Below are positions 16,274-24,983 of a stretch of DNA of 46,138 nucleotides, in pieces. The DNA lies in the NCBI GenBank assembly GCA_025055115.1, contig JANWYJ010000081.1, positions 1-46,138 of the forward strand, read 5' to 3'. Within the stretch, counting starts at the first letter, position 1; the number at the start of each line of letters is the position of its first letter. The stretch is from Gemmata sp. Lineage in GTDB: Bacteria > Planctomycetota > Planctomycetia > Gemmatales > Gemmataceae. The position numbers and the translations under genes were made by a program. Below the pieces are notes generated by a model, which worked only from the letters and a program-made list of their open reading frames with translations, was not told the DNA's origin and did not search any database.

Positions 16274-18412
16274 CTAGTCCACATACAGGAATTCATTGAG
16301 GTTCAACAAGGCGCGGCAAAACTCACTGAGGGGCGAATCGTTCAGGAAGGCAATCGCCCGCTCTATTTCCTTCGCTGTGGGTTTGCGGCCCAGGGTTAGG
16401 CGATAAGCGAGCGTGATCTGTTCCTCGCGTGTGGGGGCTTCTTTTTTCAGGCGTTGGGCGAGGGCCTGCGCCGCGGTTACGGCTTCGGGTGCGTTGAGCA
16501 GGGCCAGCGCTTGCGGGGCGGTGGTACTGCGTTCGCGCTGGGGGCAACTGAGGTTAGTATCAGGAAAATCGAACGCCTCGAGGAATGGGTCGCGCAGATT
16601 CCGGCGGCAAAACAGGTAGACACTTCGCCGAGTGTGCTCGCGAGGATCGCTCGTCACCGTGAGTGCTCGCGCCCCCCCTGCAGCGCGGGCCTGGCTGGGC
16701 AGAACCACCCCCGGGCCGCCCATTTTCAGGTTCAGTTGCCCGCTGATCGCCAACAGCGCATCGCGAACGGCTTCGGCTTCGAGTCGTCGCCGATTCATAC
16801 GGGAAAACAAGGTATTCTTAGGATCACGCTCTTGAGCTTCGGCCGTGGCGAAGCTGCTTTGTTGATAAGTTTCGGACAACACCATCAAGCGGTGCATGGC
16901 CTTCAGCGACCATCGTTGTTCGATCAGTTCACAGGCAAGCCAATCGAGTAGCTCAGGATGGCTCGGCGCGGCTCCGCGGGTCCCGAAATCGTTGGGGGTC
17001 GCTACAATACCCCGACCGAAATGATGCTGCCAGAGGCGATTGACGATCACCCGAGCCGTCAGCGGATTCTCAGGTGATGCCAGCCACTGCGCCAGAGCTA
17101 ACCGCCGCCCGCTGCTCGACGCCAAGGGCGTGATCACCGCGGGTTTGGCTTTCTGGCCGGGTAACAAAATCGCGGGAAAACCCGGTTCGACTTCCTCGCG
17201 TTGGTTGGCCAGCTCGCCTCGTTCTAACAGATACGTTTTTGGGGGCTGGTTCGACGCCTCCATCAGCCCCATCGCCGTCGGCAGTGGCGTGGGCTTCTGG
17301 GCATCGAAGGCTTGCAGCTGATTTTTCAATTCCTCCAGGCGCGACTTCTCGGCCGGGCTTAACGCTTTGGCGATTTCCGCCTCGCTAACTTGGACTTTGC
17401 GTTCGGTTTCGGCAACCAATTCGAGCTGCCCTGGGGTCCGTTTGGCGGGGGGAGTGCGGTGAGCTGCTTGGGCATCGGGAGGGAGCTTGGCCAGTTTCGC
17501 TTCAAAAAGCCGTTGCCGATGTGGCTCTTCGATGGCATCGATGGCGGCGCGAACAGTTTTCGTCAAATCCCAATAGATTTCTTGCTGGCGCTGAAATTGT
17601 CGGACCTCGTCGGCGGTGGCCACTGACAGATCGCGGCGGAAGACGGCTGGCGTGAAAAACGCGAAGAAGCGGAAATAATCGAGTTGGGTGAGTGGTTCAA
17701 ACTTGTGGTCGTGACAGCGGGCGCAAGTCAGGGTCAGTCCGAGAAAAACCAGGGCGGTGGTGTCGGTCATGTCGCTGAGCGTGTTGTAGCGCCGCTGGGC
17801 TTGGTCGGACGAATCCGTCATGTCGGGGCCGAGTAAGTGGAAGCCGGTGGCGATCCGGGCGTCGGGATCGTCGGGAAAGGCTTCATCCCCCGCGATGTGT
17901 TCGAGAATCAAGCGGTCAAAGGGTTTATCGGCATTGAAGCTGCGGATAACGTAATCGCGGTAACGCCAGGCATCGGGTCGCGGTTCATCGAATTCGTAGC
18001 CGTTGGTGTCGGCATAGCGGGCCAAATCGAGCCAATGGCGGCCCCATCGTTCCCCATAACGGGGGCTGGCCAACAACCGATCGACCACCTTCGCCCACGC
18101 GTCGGGCGTATGATCGTGGACAAAGGCGTCGATCTCTTCCGGTGTGGGGGGCAGCCCGGTGAGATCGAAGGTGACACGGCGGAGGAGCTGTTCGCGGCTG
18201 GCCCGCGGCGCAGGCGACAACTGCGCGGCCGCCAATTTGGCGCGAATGAACGCATCGATGGGATTGGCCCGCGGATTCTCAGGAAGTTGGGGAACCGGGG
18301 GCCGCTGCGGTTTCCTCCACGCCCAATGGTTATCGGCATCGGCCGCAAACACCAGAAGGGGAAGGCCCAGCCAAGCAACAATCACCCCGACAACCCATGC
18401 CAGCCGATACAT
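16274..18412 (-). CDS. DUF1549/DUF1553 domain protein, copy 1 (no N-terminal cytochrome domain)
   Basis: About 712 residues. Start chosen at 18412 (MYRLAWVVGVIVAWLGLPLLVFA), a signal peptide; the longer frame from 18553 adds residues without family character. DUF1549 begins at NPIDAFIRAKLAAAQLSPAP and contains RVTFDLTGLPPTPEEIDAF, YGERWGRHWLDLARYADTNG and a CxxCH (LTCARCHDHKFEPLTQLDYF). DUF1553 follows at RRLALAQWLASPENPLTARV, NRLWQHHFGRGIV, PSHPELLDWLACELIEQ and ending LALLNAPEAV. Unlike the second copy at 28022-31297 it lacks the N-terminal planctomycete cytochrome and the LamG domain. The CxxCH could hold a heme or a metal. Paired with the DUF1501 gene downstream; biochemical role not established. 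Confidence 0.9.
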   Translation of the reverse strand: MYRLAWVVGVIVAWLGLPLLVFAADADNHWAWRKPQRPPVPQLPENPRANPIDAFIRAKLAAAQLSPAPRASREQLLRRVTFDLTGLPPTPEEIDAFVHDHTPDAWAKVVDRLLASPRYGERWGRHWLDLARYADTNGYEFDEPRPDAWRYRDYVIRSFNADKPFDRLILEHIAGDEAFPDDPDARIATGFHLLGPDMTDSSDQAQRRYNTLSDMTDTTALVFLGLTLTCARCHDHKFEPLTQLDYFRFFAFFTPAVFRRDLSVATADEVRQFQRQQEIYWDLTKTVRAAIDAIEEPHRQRLFEAKLAKLPPDAQAAHRTPPAKRTPGQLELVAETERKVQVSEAEIAKALSPAEKSRLEELKNQLQAFDAQKPTPLPTAMGLMEASNQPPKTYLLERGELANQREEVEPGFPAILLPGQKAKPAVITPLASSSGRRLALAQWLASPENPLTARVIVNRLWQHHFGRGIVATPNDFGTRGAAPSHPELLDWLACELIEQRWSLKAMHRLMVLSETYQQSSFATAEAQERDPKNTLFSRMNRRRLEAEAVRDALLAISGQLNLKMGGPGVVLPSQARAAGGARALTVTSDPREHTRRSVYLFCRRNLRDPFLEAFDFPDTNLSCPQRERSTTAPQALALLNAPEAVTAAQALAQRLKKEAPTREEQITLAYRLTLGRKPTAKEIERAIAFLNDSPLSEFCRALLNLNEFLYVD

Positions 18413-18501
18413 CGCGCTTGGATCCCAGCAACGTAATTCTTCGCCTCCATTGTCCCTGGGTTCATCCCACCGTGCAAACAGAATTCTGCGACATGTTGCA
18501 A

Positions 18502-19785
18502 CTATGGAAGGGTCGTGGTGTGCGGCGGATGACGAATCCAGCCCTCCGGCCAATCGACCGCCACCGGTTCAGCTTCCTCCATTTCTGTTTCCCACGAGTG
18601 GCTGGCTACCCGTTGGGCGACACAATGACGGGCGATGATGAGAAAGCCACCATACCATAACCATGTAAAACGAAAGAGGTTATGACCGAAGTTCCCCATA
18701 AACAAGAGCAAAATGACCGCGCCGCCGATGGCCGTGGGCAAGGTGAACACAAGGTCGTTCTGCCATTGCGGTACAGCCCGGCGAACACGACGAATGGCAC
18801 GCAAATTGGCCTGAAAGCTAGCCAGCATGGCCAGAAAGGCCAACGCTCCCAGAGTGCCCGTTTCTCCGAGCAATTGCCCGTAAAGATTATGCGACTCTAA
18901 TTTCGTGTTATTGGCCGGTCGCCAGGCCCCCGGACCAATCCCCGTCAGCGGGTTGTTCAACCACTGCTGCCAACCCAGGATCAACCCCTGAATGCGCCCC
19001 TCCCCCGATTCCTGAGCATTCGCGGGGCCGACCTCGGGGTTGATGATCGTCTCAAAACGCCGCTGCAACGATTCTGGCAACGCGACAAAGGCCACAGGAG
19101 CGGCAACCGCAAAAAGCACTGTGGCCGTCCAACGGTAACGGGTCCGGGCAATGACCATCAGGAAGAATAGCAACAAGCCCAACAATGACGATCGCGACCC
19201 GGTCAGCAGAATACACAGTGTCGAAAGGGCTACATAGCCGCTCAGATATACCCGGCCAAGCCGACCCCCAATCCCGGAAGTCCAAAGGGCCACCACGATC
19301 GGCAAGGCAAACACAATACTAGCGCCAAAACTATTCGGATCACCCAGAGTGGTATCGACCCCCATCATCCGAGCGATCCCCATCCGGTAGGTGTGCCGCC
19401 CCCCCCAATATTCACGCAAAGAGTGCAACAGATACAGGCTCATGACCGCGATGAAACCCACCACCAGATGTTTCAGACCGTCTTCGTCATGAATACAAGT
19501 GACCAGCAGCACATAAAATACGACGATCTTTAACCAATCTTCGACCACCGCCTGGCCATAAGCCGCCCACGGACTGGCAGCCCACGCCAGCAGCACCGCC
19601 GCGGCCAACGCGCAATACGCGGCATGCTGCACGTTCGGCAAAAACCGCTTCCTGGGATAAACGACCCACACCGCGAGGGTGAAGAGCATATACACCCGTT
19701 CGATGTGCAACTCCCCCAGCCAAGGCCAGACCTCAAACGGCCGGTGGATGAATAAAAACATGTAGCCAATCAACAGCCAGCGCAT
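18502..19785 (-). CDS. O-antigen ligase-like polytopic membrane protein (Wzy_C family)
   Basis: About 427 residues with roughly ten to twelve membrane helices. Start at 19785 (MRWLLIGYMFLFIHRPFEVW); the longer frame from 19875 begins inside a repeat. The Wzy/WaaL family core is visible: LCILLTGSRSSLLGLLLFFL, then a periplasmic loop with NPLTGIGPGAWRP and SHNLYGQLLGETGTLG, whose Arg/His residues are typical of ligases and polymerases acting on polyprenyl-linked glycans. In the exopolysaccharide branch the same fold polymerises rather than ligates, and the two cannot be told apart here. The C-terminal tail is acidic and Pro-rich. It is 89 bp upstream of the DUF1549/1553 gene and may or may not be co-transcribed. 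It fits with KdsA as part of the surface glycan machinery. Confidence 0.82.
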   Translation of the reverse strand: MRWLLIGYMFLFIHRPFEVWPWLGELHIERVYMLFTLAVWVVYPRKRFLPNVQHAAYCALAAAVLLAWAASPWAAYGQAVVEDWLKIVVFYVLLVTCIHDEDGLKHLVVGFIAVMSLYLLHSLREYWGGRHTYRMGIARMMGVDTTLGDPNSFGASIVFALPIVVALWTSGIGGRLGRVYLSGYVALSTLCILLTGSRSSLLGLLLFFLMVIARTRYRWTATVLFAVAAPVAFVALPESLQRRFETIINPEVGPANAQESGEGRIQGLILGWQQWLNNPLTGIGPGAWRPANNTKLESHNLYGQLLGETGTLGALAFLAMLASFQANLRAIRRVRRAVPQWQNDLVFTLPTAIGGAVILLLFMGNFGHNLFRFTWLWYGGFLIIARHCVAQRVASHSWETEMEEAEPVAVDWPEGWIRHPPHTTTLP

Positions 19786-19844
19786 GCGAGGACCATCCGT
19801 GGTGAAGAAAGCATCTGATGGTAGCCAATCGGGCCAGGGTATGG

Positions 19845-19975
19845 GAAGAGCAAGTCGGCATGACCCCAAATGCACGCGATCAGCTCTCCATGAAGCATGA
19901 AGCCCTGCTCACCTTCCAGGGATGGCAAGAGCAAGTCGGGATTTGAAGAGCAAGTCGGCGCGACCCCGAGTGCAC
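19845..19975. repeat. 31-bp direct repeat with 100-bp period, plus partial third copy
   Basis: Copies at 19845-19875 and 19945-19975 share GAAGAGCAAGTCGGC, then GACCCC and TGCAC, with four differences by eye. A partial copy (GCAAGAGCAAGTCGGG) lies at 19925-19940. They occupy the spacer between the ligase-like gene and rlmN. Confidence 0.88.
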
Positions 19976-20014
19976 AGTTCCCAAAGCACGTCGCAGACCT
20001 ACTCATAACGAATC

Positions 20015-20036
20015 GCGCAAGAAGCGCGCAAGAAGC
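20015..20036. repeat. Perfect 11-bp tandem repeat
   Basis: GCGCAAGAAGC at 20015-20025 is repeated exactly at 20026-20036, 57 bp before rlmN. Confidence 0.85.
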
Positions 20037-20092
20037 GAGGAAGTATTCCGGGTCTGCTTCCCCGAACTTCGTGGCACCACTAAAATGCGTCT

Positions 20093-21253
20093 ATGACCAT
20101 TCATCTGCCACTTGTGGAAGAATTGGGGAGAGAAGCTCAACCGCTTCATTCTCCTTTCATCAAAAGCCTCTTTGAGGAATCCACCGAAAGTTTGCGGGCA
20201 TGGCTGGCCAACCAGCAGCAACCGGCCTTGCGTGCCCAACAAATCTGGCGGCAAGTCTTCGCCAACCGGGCCATTACGTTTGAAGAAATGACGGACTTGC
20301 CCCAGGCACTGCGGGCCAAGCTGGCCCAACACTACCGCATCTTCGCGACGCAGGTAGTGCAACACCTGCAGGCCCGCGACGATACGCACAAACTGCTCCT
20401 GCGGCTGACCGACCAGCGCATGATCGAATGCGTGCTCATCCAGGATCAAGGACGGGCGACCGCGTGCATCAGCACGCAGGTGGGCTGCGGGATGGGCTGC
20501 GTGTTTTGCGCCAGCGGCTTAAATGGCGTTGTTCGCAACCTCACGGTGGGTGAAATTGTCGAACAGCTTGTGCGTCTGCGCAATCTGACGCCACGGCCAG
20601 GGCCGCGCGCAAGAACATCGGTTCTCACGCCCCATGGCCCCCGGGCGGCACCGGCCACACGCTTAACGCACATCGTCGTCATGGGTATGGGCGAACCCCT
20701 CGCCAACCTCGATAACCTGCTTTCCGCACTGGCGATCGCCGGTGATAAAAACGGCTTGGGAATCGGAGCCCGCCACGTCACGATTTCTACCGTCGGATTA
20801 CCCGAAAAGATTCGCCAACTGGCAGCTTGCGGCAAGCCCTACCATCTCGCCGTTTCGCTGCACGCCCCCAACGATGAACTGCGCACGCAAATTGTGCCGA
20901 CAAACGCGAAAATCGGGCTGGATGCCATTCTGTCCGCCGCGGACGACTATTTTGCCGCCACGGGTCGACAAGTGACCTATGAATATGTGGTTCTAGGTGG
21001 ATTGAACGACCAACCGCAACATGCCCGGCAACTCGCCGGCTTACTGCGGGGCCGCAAAGCTCATGTGAACCTGATTCCCTGGAATGAAGTGGAGGGACTT
21101 CCCTTCCGCCGTCCGGTCGCCACCGACGTGAAGAACCTCACCCTCACATTGCGTAAAGCCGGTATCAGCGTGAAAATCCGCAAACGCAAAGGGGCGGACA
21201 TCGATGCCGCCTGCGGTCAACTCCGCCGACGCTGGGAGGAAAAATCGACATAA
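20093..21253 (+). CDS. rlmN: 23S rRNA (adenine2503-C2)-methyltransferase / tRNA methyltransferase, radical SAM
   Basis: Radical-SAM enzyme that methylates C2 of A2503 in 23S rRNA and, in many bacteria, A37 of some tRNAs. The [4Fe-4S] motif CxxxCxxC is Cys132, Cys136, Cys139 in VGCGMGCVFCASG. GMGEPLANLDN (198-208) and the later HVTISTVGLPEKI, YHLAVSLHAPND and YEYVVLGGLNDQ are diagnostic. The methyl-carrying C-terminal cysteine is Cys374 (AACGQLRRRW). The N-terminal HhH-like accessory domain is present (RAQQIWRQVFANRAITFEEMTDLP). About 20 extra residues rich in Arg, Pro and Thr (about 166-189) sit between the Fe-S region and GMGEP. Cfr is less likely because this is a single full-length RlmN with normal context. 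TAAAAT ends 6 nt before the ATG, so the transcript may be leaderless. Confidence 0.94.
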   Translation: MTIHLPLVEELGREAQPLHSPFIKSLFEESTESLRAWLANQQQPALRAQQIWRQVFANRAITFEEMTDLPQALRAKLAQHYRIFATQVVQHLQARDDTHKLLLRLTDQRMIECVLIQDQGRATACISTQVGCGMGCVFCASGLNGVVRNLTVGEIVEQLVRLRNLTPRPGPRARTSVLTPHGPRAAPATRLTHIVVMGMGEPLANLDNLLSALAIAGDKNGLGIGARHVTISTVGLPEKIRQLAACGKPYHLAVSLHAPNDELRTQIVPTNAKIGLDAILSAADDYFAATGRQVTYEYVVLGGLNDQPQHARQLAGLLRGRKAHVNLIPWNEVEGLPFRRPVATDVKNLTLTLRKAGISVKIRKRKGADIDAACGQLRRRWEEKST

Positions 21254-21357
21254 TTCATGAATGAACTTACTAATCCCCTACCGGGGACCATCGCTGCGTG
21301 AGTCCTGAACTGTTCTGGGCCTGTAGTCTTCGACCCTCCAAAACCTCATACCGGTCT

Positions 21358-22029
21358 ATGTCCGTTGGTCAAACTAGCACCCAAATGGCTCTCCGCGACC
21401 CGGACATCCGCTTGATGCTCCGCGTGCGCGACGCGGACGATACCGGCGCCTTCGCGGAGCTGGTCGAACGCTTCCAACATCGGCTCGTCGCGGTCATGCA
21501 TCACTTGGTTGGCCACGCGGAGGAAGCCGAAGATCTGGCTCAAGAGGTTTTCCTACGCGTCTACCGAACGCGAAAAAGTTATACCCCCAAAGCCAAGTTT
21601 TCCACATGGTTATTCACCATCGCCAACAACTTGGCTTTGAATGCTTTGCGCGATCGGCAACGACGACCGGTTACAACCATGGAAGTTCACGACTCCGGCC
21701 CCCTTGGACCCCGGCCGACCGAACAACTAGCCCCCAACCGCGATCAACCGCCGGCCCATCAACTGCAACAACAAGAATTGGCGGAAGTTGTTCGACAAGC
21801 TTTGGATAGTCTCAACGAACGCCAGCGCATGGCAATTATCTTGAACAAATTCGAGGACATGAACTATGCCGACATCGCCGAGGTGATGAACCTCAGCCCC
21901 AAGGCGGTCAAATCGTTGCTCAGCCGCGCCCGCTGCAAGCTGCGCGAGGCCCTTCAGGGTTATATTTATATGGATGAGACGCCCCCGCCCCCCATGGAGG
22001 AGGACGACGAACTGCCACGCGAGTCCTAA
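21358..22029 (+). CDS. ECF-type RNA polymerase sigma factor
   Basis: About 223 residues from ATG 21358; a GTG at 21298 and an ATG at 21385 are alternatives. Region 2 reads FAELVERFQHRLVAVMHHLV to AEDLAQEVFLRVYRTRKSY and KFSTWLFTIANNLALNALR. Region 4 is LDSLNERQRMAIILNKFEDM, then NYADIAEVMNLSPKAVKSLL and SRARCKLREAL. The two are joined by a Pro/Gln-rich linker, and regions 1 and 3 are missing, which defines an ECF sigma factor. A short acidic tail (MEEDDELPRES) follows. The next gene, 13-31 bp on depending on its start, encodes a membrane protein whose N-terminus looks like an anti-sigma domain, so the two probably form a regulatory pair. The regulon is unknown. Confidence 0.92.
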   Translation: MSVGQTSTQMALRDPDIRLMLRVRDADDTGAFAELVERFQHRLVAVMHHLVGHAEEAEDLAQEVFLRVYRTRKSYTPKAKFSTWLFTIANNLALNALRDRQRRPVTTMEVHDSGPLGPRPTEQLAPNRDQPPAHQLQQQELAEVVRQALDSLNERQRMAIILNKFEDMNYADIAEVMNLSPKAVKSLLSRARCKLREALQGYIYMDETPPPPMEEDDELPRES

Positions 22030-22042
22030 CTTCCCCATTTTC

Positions 22043-23770
22043 ATGCGATCGAGCCTGGCTATGCCCCACAATCCACTACCGCCGGATGATGACTCCATTC
22101 TCGATCCCTGGGATGCGGAGTTGGTAGCATATTTGGATGGCGAACTGGACCCACAGGCTGCGCAACGGGTCGAACAGCGGCTGGCGAATGACCCGGCCGC
22201 TCGCGCTCGCGCTGCAGAACTGAAAAAAGCCTACGATCTACTCGATTACTTACCGCGCACGGAACCGTCCGCGAACTTCACCAGCCGAACCCTCGACAAG
22301 CTTCCCACACTCCGACGCCCCACGGTATCGAAAATCTCGGCCACACCGGCCCCCGCCGCGGCCGAGTTATCCACGTCGGTGCCGCTGAGCCTGAATTCTC
22401 AAACATTCAAGGCAAAGCCGCCTTCCGCAGCGAAGGCTACTGCGTCCATCGTCATGGCGTTGGCAATCTTGCTGGCCGTCGTCGTATGCATCCCGGTGGG
22501 CTATGGGTTAGCGGCTCTCTCCCGTGGCATCCTGGCGGACCTGCGCGATAACGACAGCGCCACACGATCTCACGAACCCAATCCGCGCGTCATTGAGTGG
22601 CTTCCCCTGTATGCGGTGATCGACGACATCCAATTTTTGGAAGAATTGGCCAGCTCCGAGTATTTCGGTGAAGATCCGTCGGTGGCCTTCGACCCCACGT
22701 TGCGGATCCCCTCCCACGAAACCATCACCGTACCCACTGGCAAAGAATTCGATCAGTTGGCCAAGTCGTTTCGGTCACTGCCGCTGGAGCGACAGAAAGC
22801 TATCATCCAATTGGATGCGGAACTGCACCAACGCGACGCCAAGGAGCGCGACCGGCTGCTGCGAGTCTTGGAAGCCTACGCCGCCTGGCTGGACCGGTTG
22901 CCGGAGAGTGAACGGCGGGGAATTCTGGCCGCCGCCACGCCGGGGTTGCGTTTAGGCGTCGTCCGCGATGTCCGTGAACGGCACTGGTTAGATTCGCTCC
23001 CAGCAGCAGTGCGGACAAATCCTGAACTGGTGAAGCAATGGCGTGAGGAAGAAGCCATCCGCCGCGACCGTTGGGCGTTCATCCGTCAACATGCCGAGGA
23101 ATTCGCCGCCAACAAATCACCGTGGCCCTTCGACACCGAAGCAGGCAAAAAAGAAGTTCTCGACTACGCGAAAAATGTCTTCAAGGTCGATGATCCGCCG
23201 CGTTGCCGACTCAACGCCGTGGAGTTGGAAGAATATCGCAGCCGGCTCGACGTGGCCCGCCGAGAGAACCTGTGGGCCTGGTTTGGATTGCTCGTTTTTG
23301 AACTGGCGAACCAAAAACCATACCTCCCAGAACCCGAGAATCCGAAACTGCTCTACACCGACTTCAAGGATTTGCCCCAAAGTATCACGTTCCCGCTGTT
23401 GGCTAAAAAGGGGTTATCGACACGCCTGCGCGCAGCCTCGGGGAAATGGCCAGAATACCCTCTGGAGGTTCATCGCGAACTCAGCGGCCTCAGCAAGTTC
23501 GGCAACATACCGCCGCTGGGACCGGCCCGCTTGGCGGACTTCAAACCCGCGGTTCGGGAGTTTGCGCGCGAACAACTTTTCCCCAAGATGTCGGCCGACG
23601 AAAAACGCGATCTGGCCCGATGGGAAGGCAAATGGCCCGAGTACCCGCAGCGGTTACTGTACTACGCCCACAAATACGACCTGCCCGTGCCCGGAGTCAC
23701 CTTGCCCGGTTCGCCCAAGCGCTGGGAATCCACCTACGGGATTCGTTTCCGCCCACAACACAAAAAGTGA
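22043..23770 (+). CDS. Probable anti-sigma factor with large extracytoplasmic domain
   Basis: About 575 residues; ATG 22043 and ATG 22061 are both possible starts. The N-terminal 65 residues (DAELVAYLDGELDPQAAQRVEQRL to ARAAELKKAYDLLDYLP) match the helical anti-sigma layout seen after ECF sigma genes. The His/Cys zinc ligands of the ZAS type are absent. A membrane helix follows near residue 150-180 (IVMALAILLAVVVCIPVGYG). The remaining 390 residues are predicted outside the membrane. They are charged and helical, with the phrase KWPEYP occurring twice (GKWPEYPLEVHREL and GKWPEYPQRLLYYA), suggesting an internal repeat. It probably holds the sigma factor at the membrane until a signal in the periplasm is sensed. 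The sensor part is not recognised. Confidence 0.75.
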   Translation: MRSSLAMPHNPLPPDDDSILDPWDAELVAYLDGELDPQAAQRVEQRLANDPAARARAAELKKAYDLLDYLPRTEPSANFTSRTLDKLPTLRRPTVSKISATPAPAAAELSTSVPLSLNSQTFKAKPPSAAKATASIVMALAILLAVVVCIPVGYGLAALSRGILADLRDNDSATRSHEPNPRVIEWLPLYAVIDDIQFLEELASSEYFGEDPSVAFDPTLRIPSHETITVPTGKEFDQLAKSFRSLPLERQKAIIQLDAELHQRDAKERDRLLRVLEAYAAWLDRLPESERRGILAAATPGLRLGVVRDVRERHWLDSLPAAVRTNPELVKQWREEEAIRRDRWAFIRQHAEEFAANKSPWPFDTEAGKKEVLDYAKNVFKVDDPPRCRLNAVELEEYRSRLDVARRENLWAWFGLLVFELANQKPYLPEPENPKLLYTDFKDLPQSITFPLLAKKGLSTRLRAASGKWPEYPLEVHRELSGLSKFGNIPPLGPARLADFKPAVREFAREQLFPKMSADEKRDLARWEGKWPEYPQRLLYYAHKYDLPVPGVTLPGSPKRWESTYGIRFRPQHKK

Positions 23771-23776
23771 TCGTCG

Positions 23777-23823
23777 CAATCGCTGGACCCTACGGCTCGT
23801 GAAGTTCCAGCGACAGTTGCGGT
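23777..23823. terminator. Hairpin between convergent genes
   Basis: CGCAATCGCTGGA (23777-23789) pairs with TCCAGCGA-CAG-TTGCG-type sequence (23808-23823), with one small bulge and a loop of about 18 nt. It lies just after the anti-sigma gene and about 25 bp from the stop of the FAH-family gene, so it could end transcription in both directions. Confidence 0.5.
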
Positions 23824-23845
23824 CCGGCGCGCGGAGAGCCGAGGG

Positions 23846-24700
23846 TCAGGCCACCGGATTGGTGAGTGTGCCAATTCCCGTGATGGAAATGCTGACCAAA
23901 TCACCCGGCTGGAGGGTGAACTCGTCGGGAGGTACAATCCCGGTTCCGGTCAGCAGCAACGCCCCGTGCGGGAATTCGTTGTCCCTCAATAACCACTCCA
24001 CCAGGCTTTGCGGCGTGCGCGCCATCTGTGTCAGCGTTGTTCGGCCTTCAAAGGCTGTCTGCTGCGCCCGGCGAACGACCAGGCGGATTTCGACCTCCCC
24101 CAGCGGCGGCATATGGGCCACCGGTGTGATGACCGGCCCAATGGCACAGGAGCCTTTATAGACTTTCGCTTGGGGCAAATAGAGGGGATTTTCTCCTTCA
24201 ATGTCGCGGGAACTCATATCGTTGCCGATGGTATACCCAACAATCTGCCCCCGTGGAGAAATCACCAGCGTCAACTCCGGCTCCGGGACACTCCATCGCG
24301 CATCGGCACGAATCCGCACAGGCTGCCCGGGATGAACAACCCGTTGCGCGGTCGCTTTGAAGAAGAGTTCGGGTCGCGGGGCGGTATAGACTTTGTCGTA
24401 GAACTGGGCTGCCCCTTGCGACTCCTCTTCCCGAGCTACTTTGCTGCGCTTGTAGGTCACTCCCGCGGCCCAGATTTCTTGGTCGTTGATCGGTGCCAGG
24501 AATTCGCAATCGGTCGCACGCAGGACTGGTTCGCGGCTGATCAGTTTTTGGGCAGTGGCCACAGGGTCCGGCTGATGCAGGACATCCGCCAACGAGCGGA
24601 TCTGCGGATCACGGTTCATATCGAGCGGGTAGAGATTCCCCCGGTCCAAAGCCATGACCACCACTGCACCCGAGGAAAGCCGGACTTGACCCAATTGCAT
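23846..24700 (-). CDS. Fumarylacetoacetate hydrolase family protein, sugar-acid dehydratase-like
   Basis: 284 residues, cytosolic. The FAH C-terminal domain is clear: INDQEIWAAGVTYKRSK, then PRPELFFKATAQRVVHPGQP, WSVPEPELTLVISPRGQIVG with the metal-binding Glu residues, YTIGNDMSSRDIEGENPLYL and AKVYKGSCAIGPVI. The run from NDMSSRDIEGEN to KGSCAIGP is typical of the subgroup containing 2-dehydro-3-deoxy-D-arabinonate dehydratase, which removes water from pentose-derived keto acids. That assignment is more likely than fumarylacetoacetate hydrolysis or 2-oxohepta-3-enedioate isomerisation, but it is made by eye. It fits a sugar-acid catabolic context with the Gfo/Idh and DUF1080 genes. It stands alone between two spacers with repeats. 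Confidence 0.85.
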   Translation of the reverse strand: MQLGQVRLSSGAVVVMALDRGNLYPLDMNRDPQIRSLADVLHQPDPVATAQKLISREPVLRATDCEFLAPINDQEIWAAGVTYKRSKVAREEESQGAAQFYDKVYTAPRPELFFKATAQRVVHPGQPVRIRADARWSVPEPELTLVISPRGQIVGYTIGNDMSSRDIEGENPLYLPQAKVYKGSCAIGPVITPVAHMPPLGEVEIRLVVRRAQQTAFEGRTTLTQMARTPQSLVEWLLRDNEFPHGALLLTGTGIVPPDEFTLQPGDLVSISITGIGTLTNPVA

Positions 24701-24792
24701 GCCACAAACCCGATGGATAATGAAATCGCAATCCAGAATCGCACTTCAGAAGGCGGTCAGCTGGAGGTTATCCAGTAGGCCGCCCAGTCGGT

Positions 24793-24828
24793 CGTTTTAC
24801 GGCCACCGCCCGTTTTACGGCCACCGCC
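24793..24828. repeat. Perfect 18-bp tandem duplication
   Basis: CGTTTTACGGCCACCGCC occurs at 24793-24810 and again, without a mismatch, at 24811-24828. It lies in the 277-bp spacer between the FAH-family gene and the Gfo/Idh gene. Confidence 0.95.
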
Positions 24829-24951
24829 CAGCCCATCGAGGGTGAATCCCACCGGGGATAAGCGGTGATCCGGGGATACATCGTCACGAGCCGGCAACAA
24901 GGTTTTGAGACCACGGACGATGAGGAAGCCGTGGCCCGGGGATGGCTTGCC

Positions 24952-24983
24952 GGAGCATATCCTACACTAAGCGCATCCTACAC
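24952..24983. repeat. Stop-codon-spanning tandem duplication (16-bp period)
   Basis: Units 24952-24967 and 24968-24983 share GC-(2 variable bases)-ATCCTACAC. The second contains the stop codon (CTA on plus, TAG on minus, at 24978-24980) of the Gfo/Idh gene; the first lies beyond it. The identity is lower than in the other examples. Confidence 0.6.
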
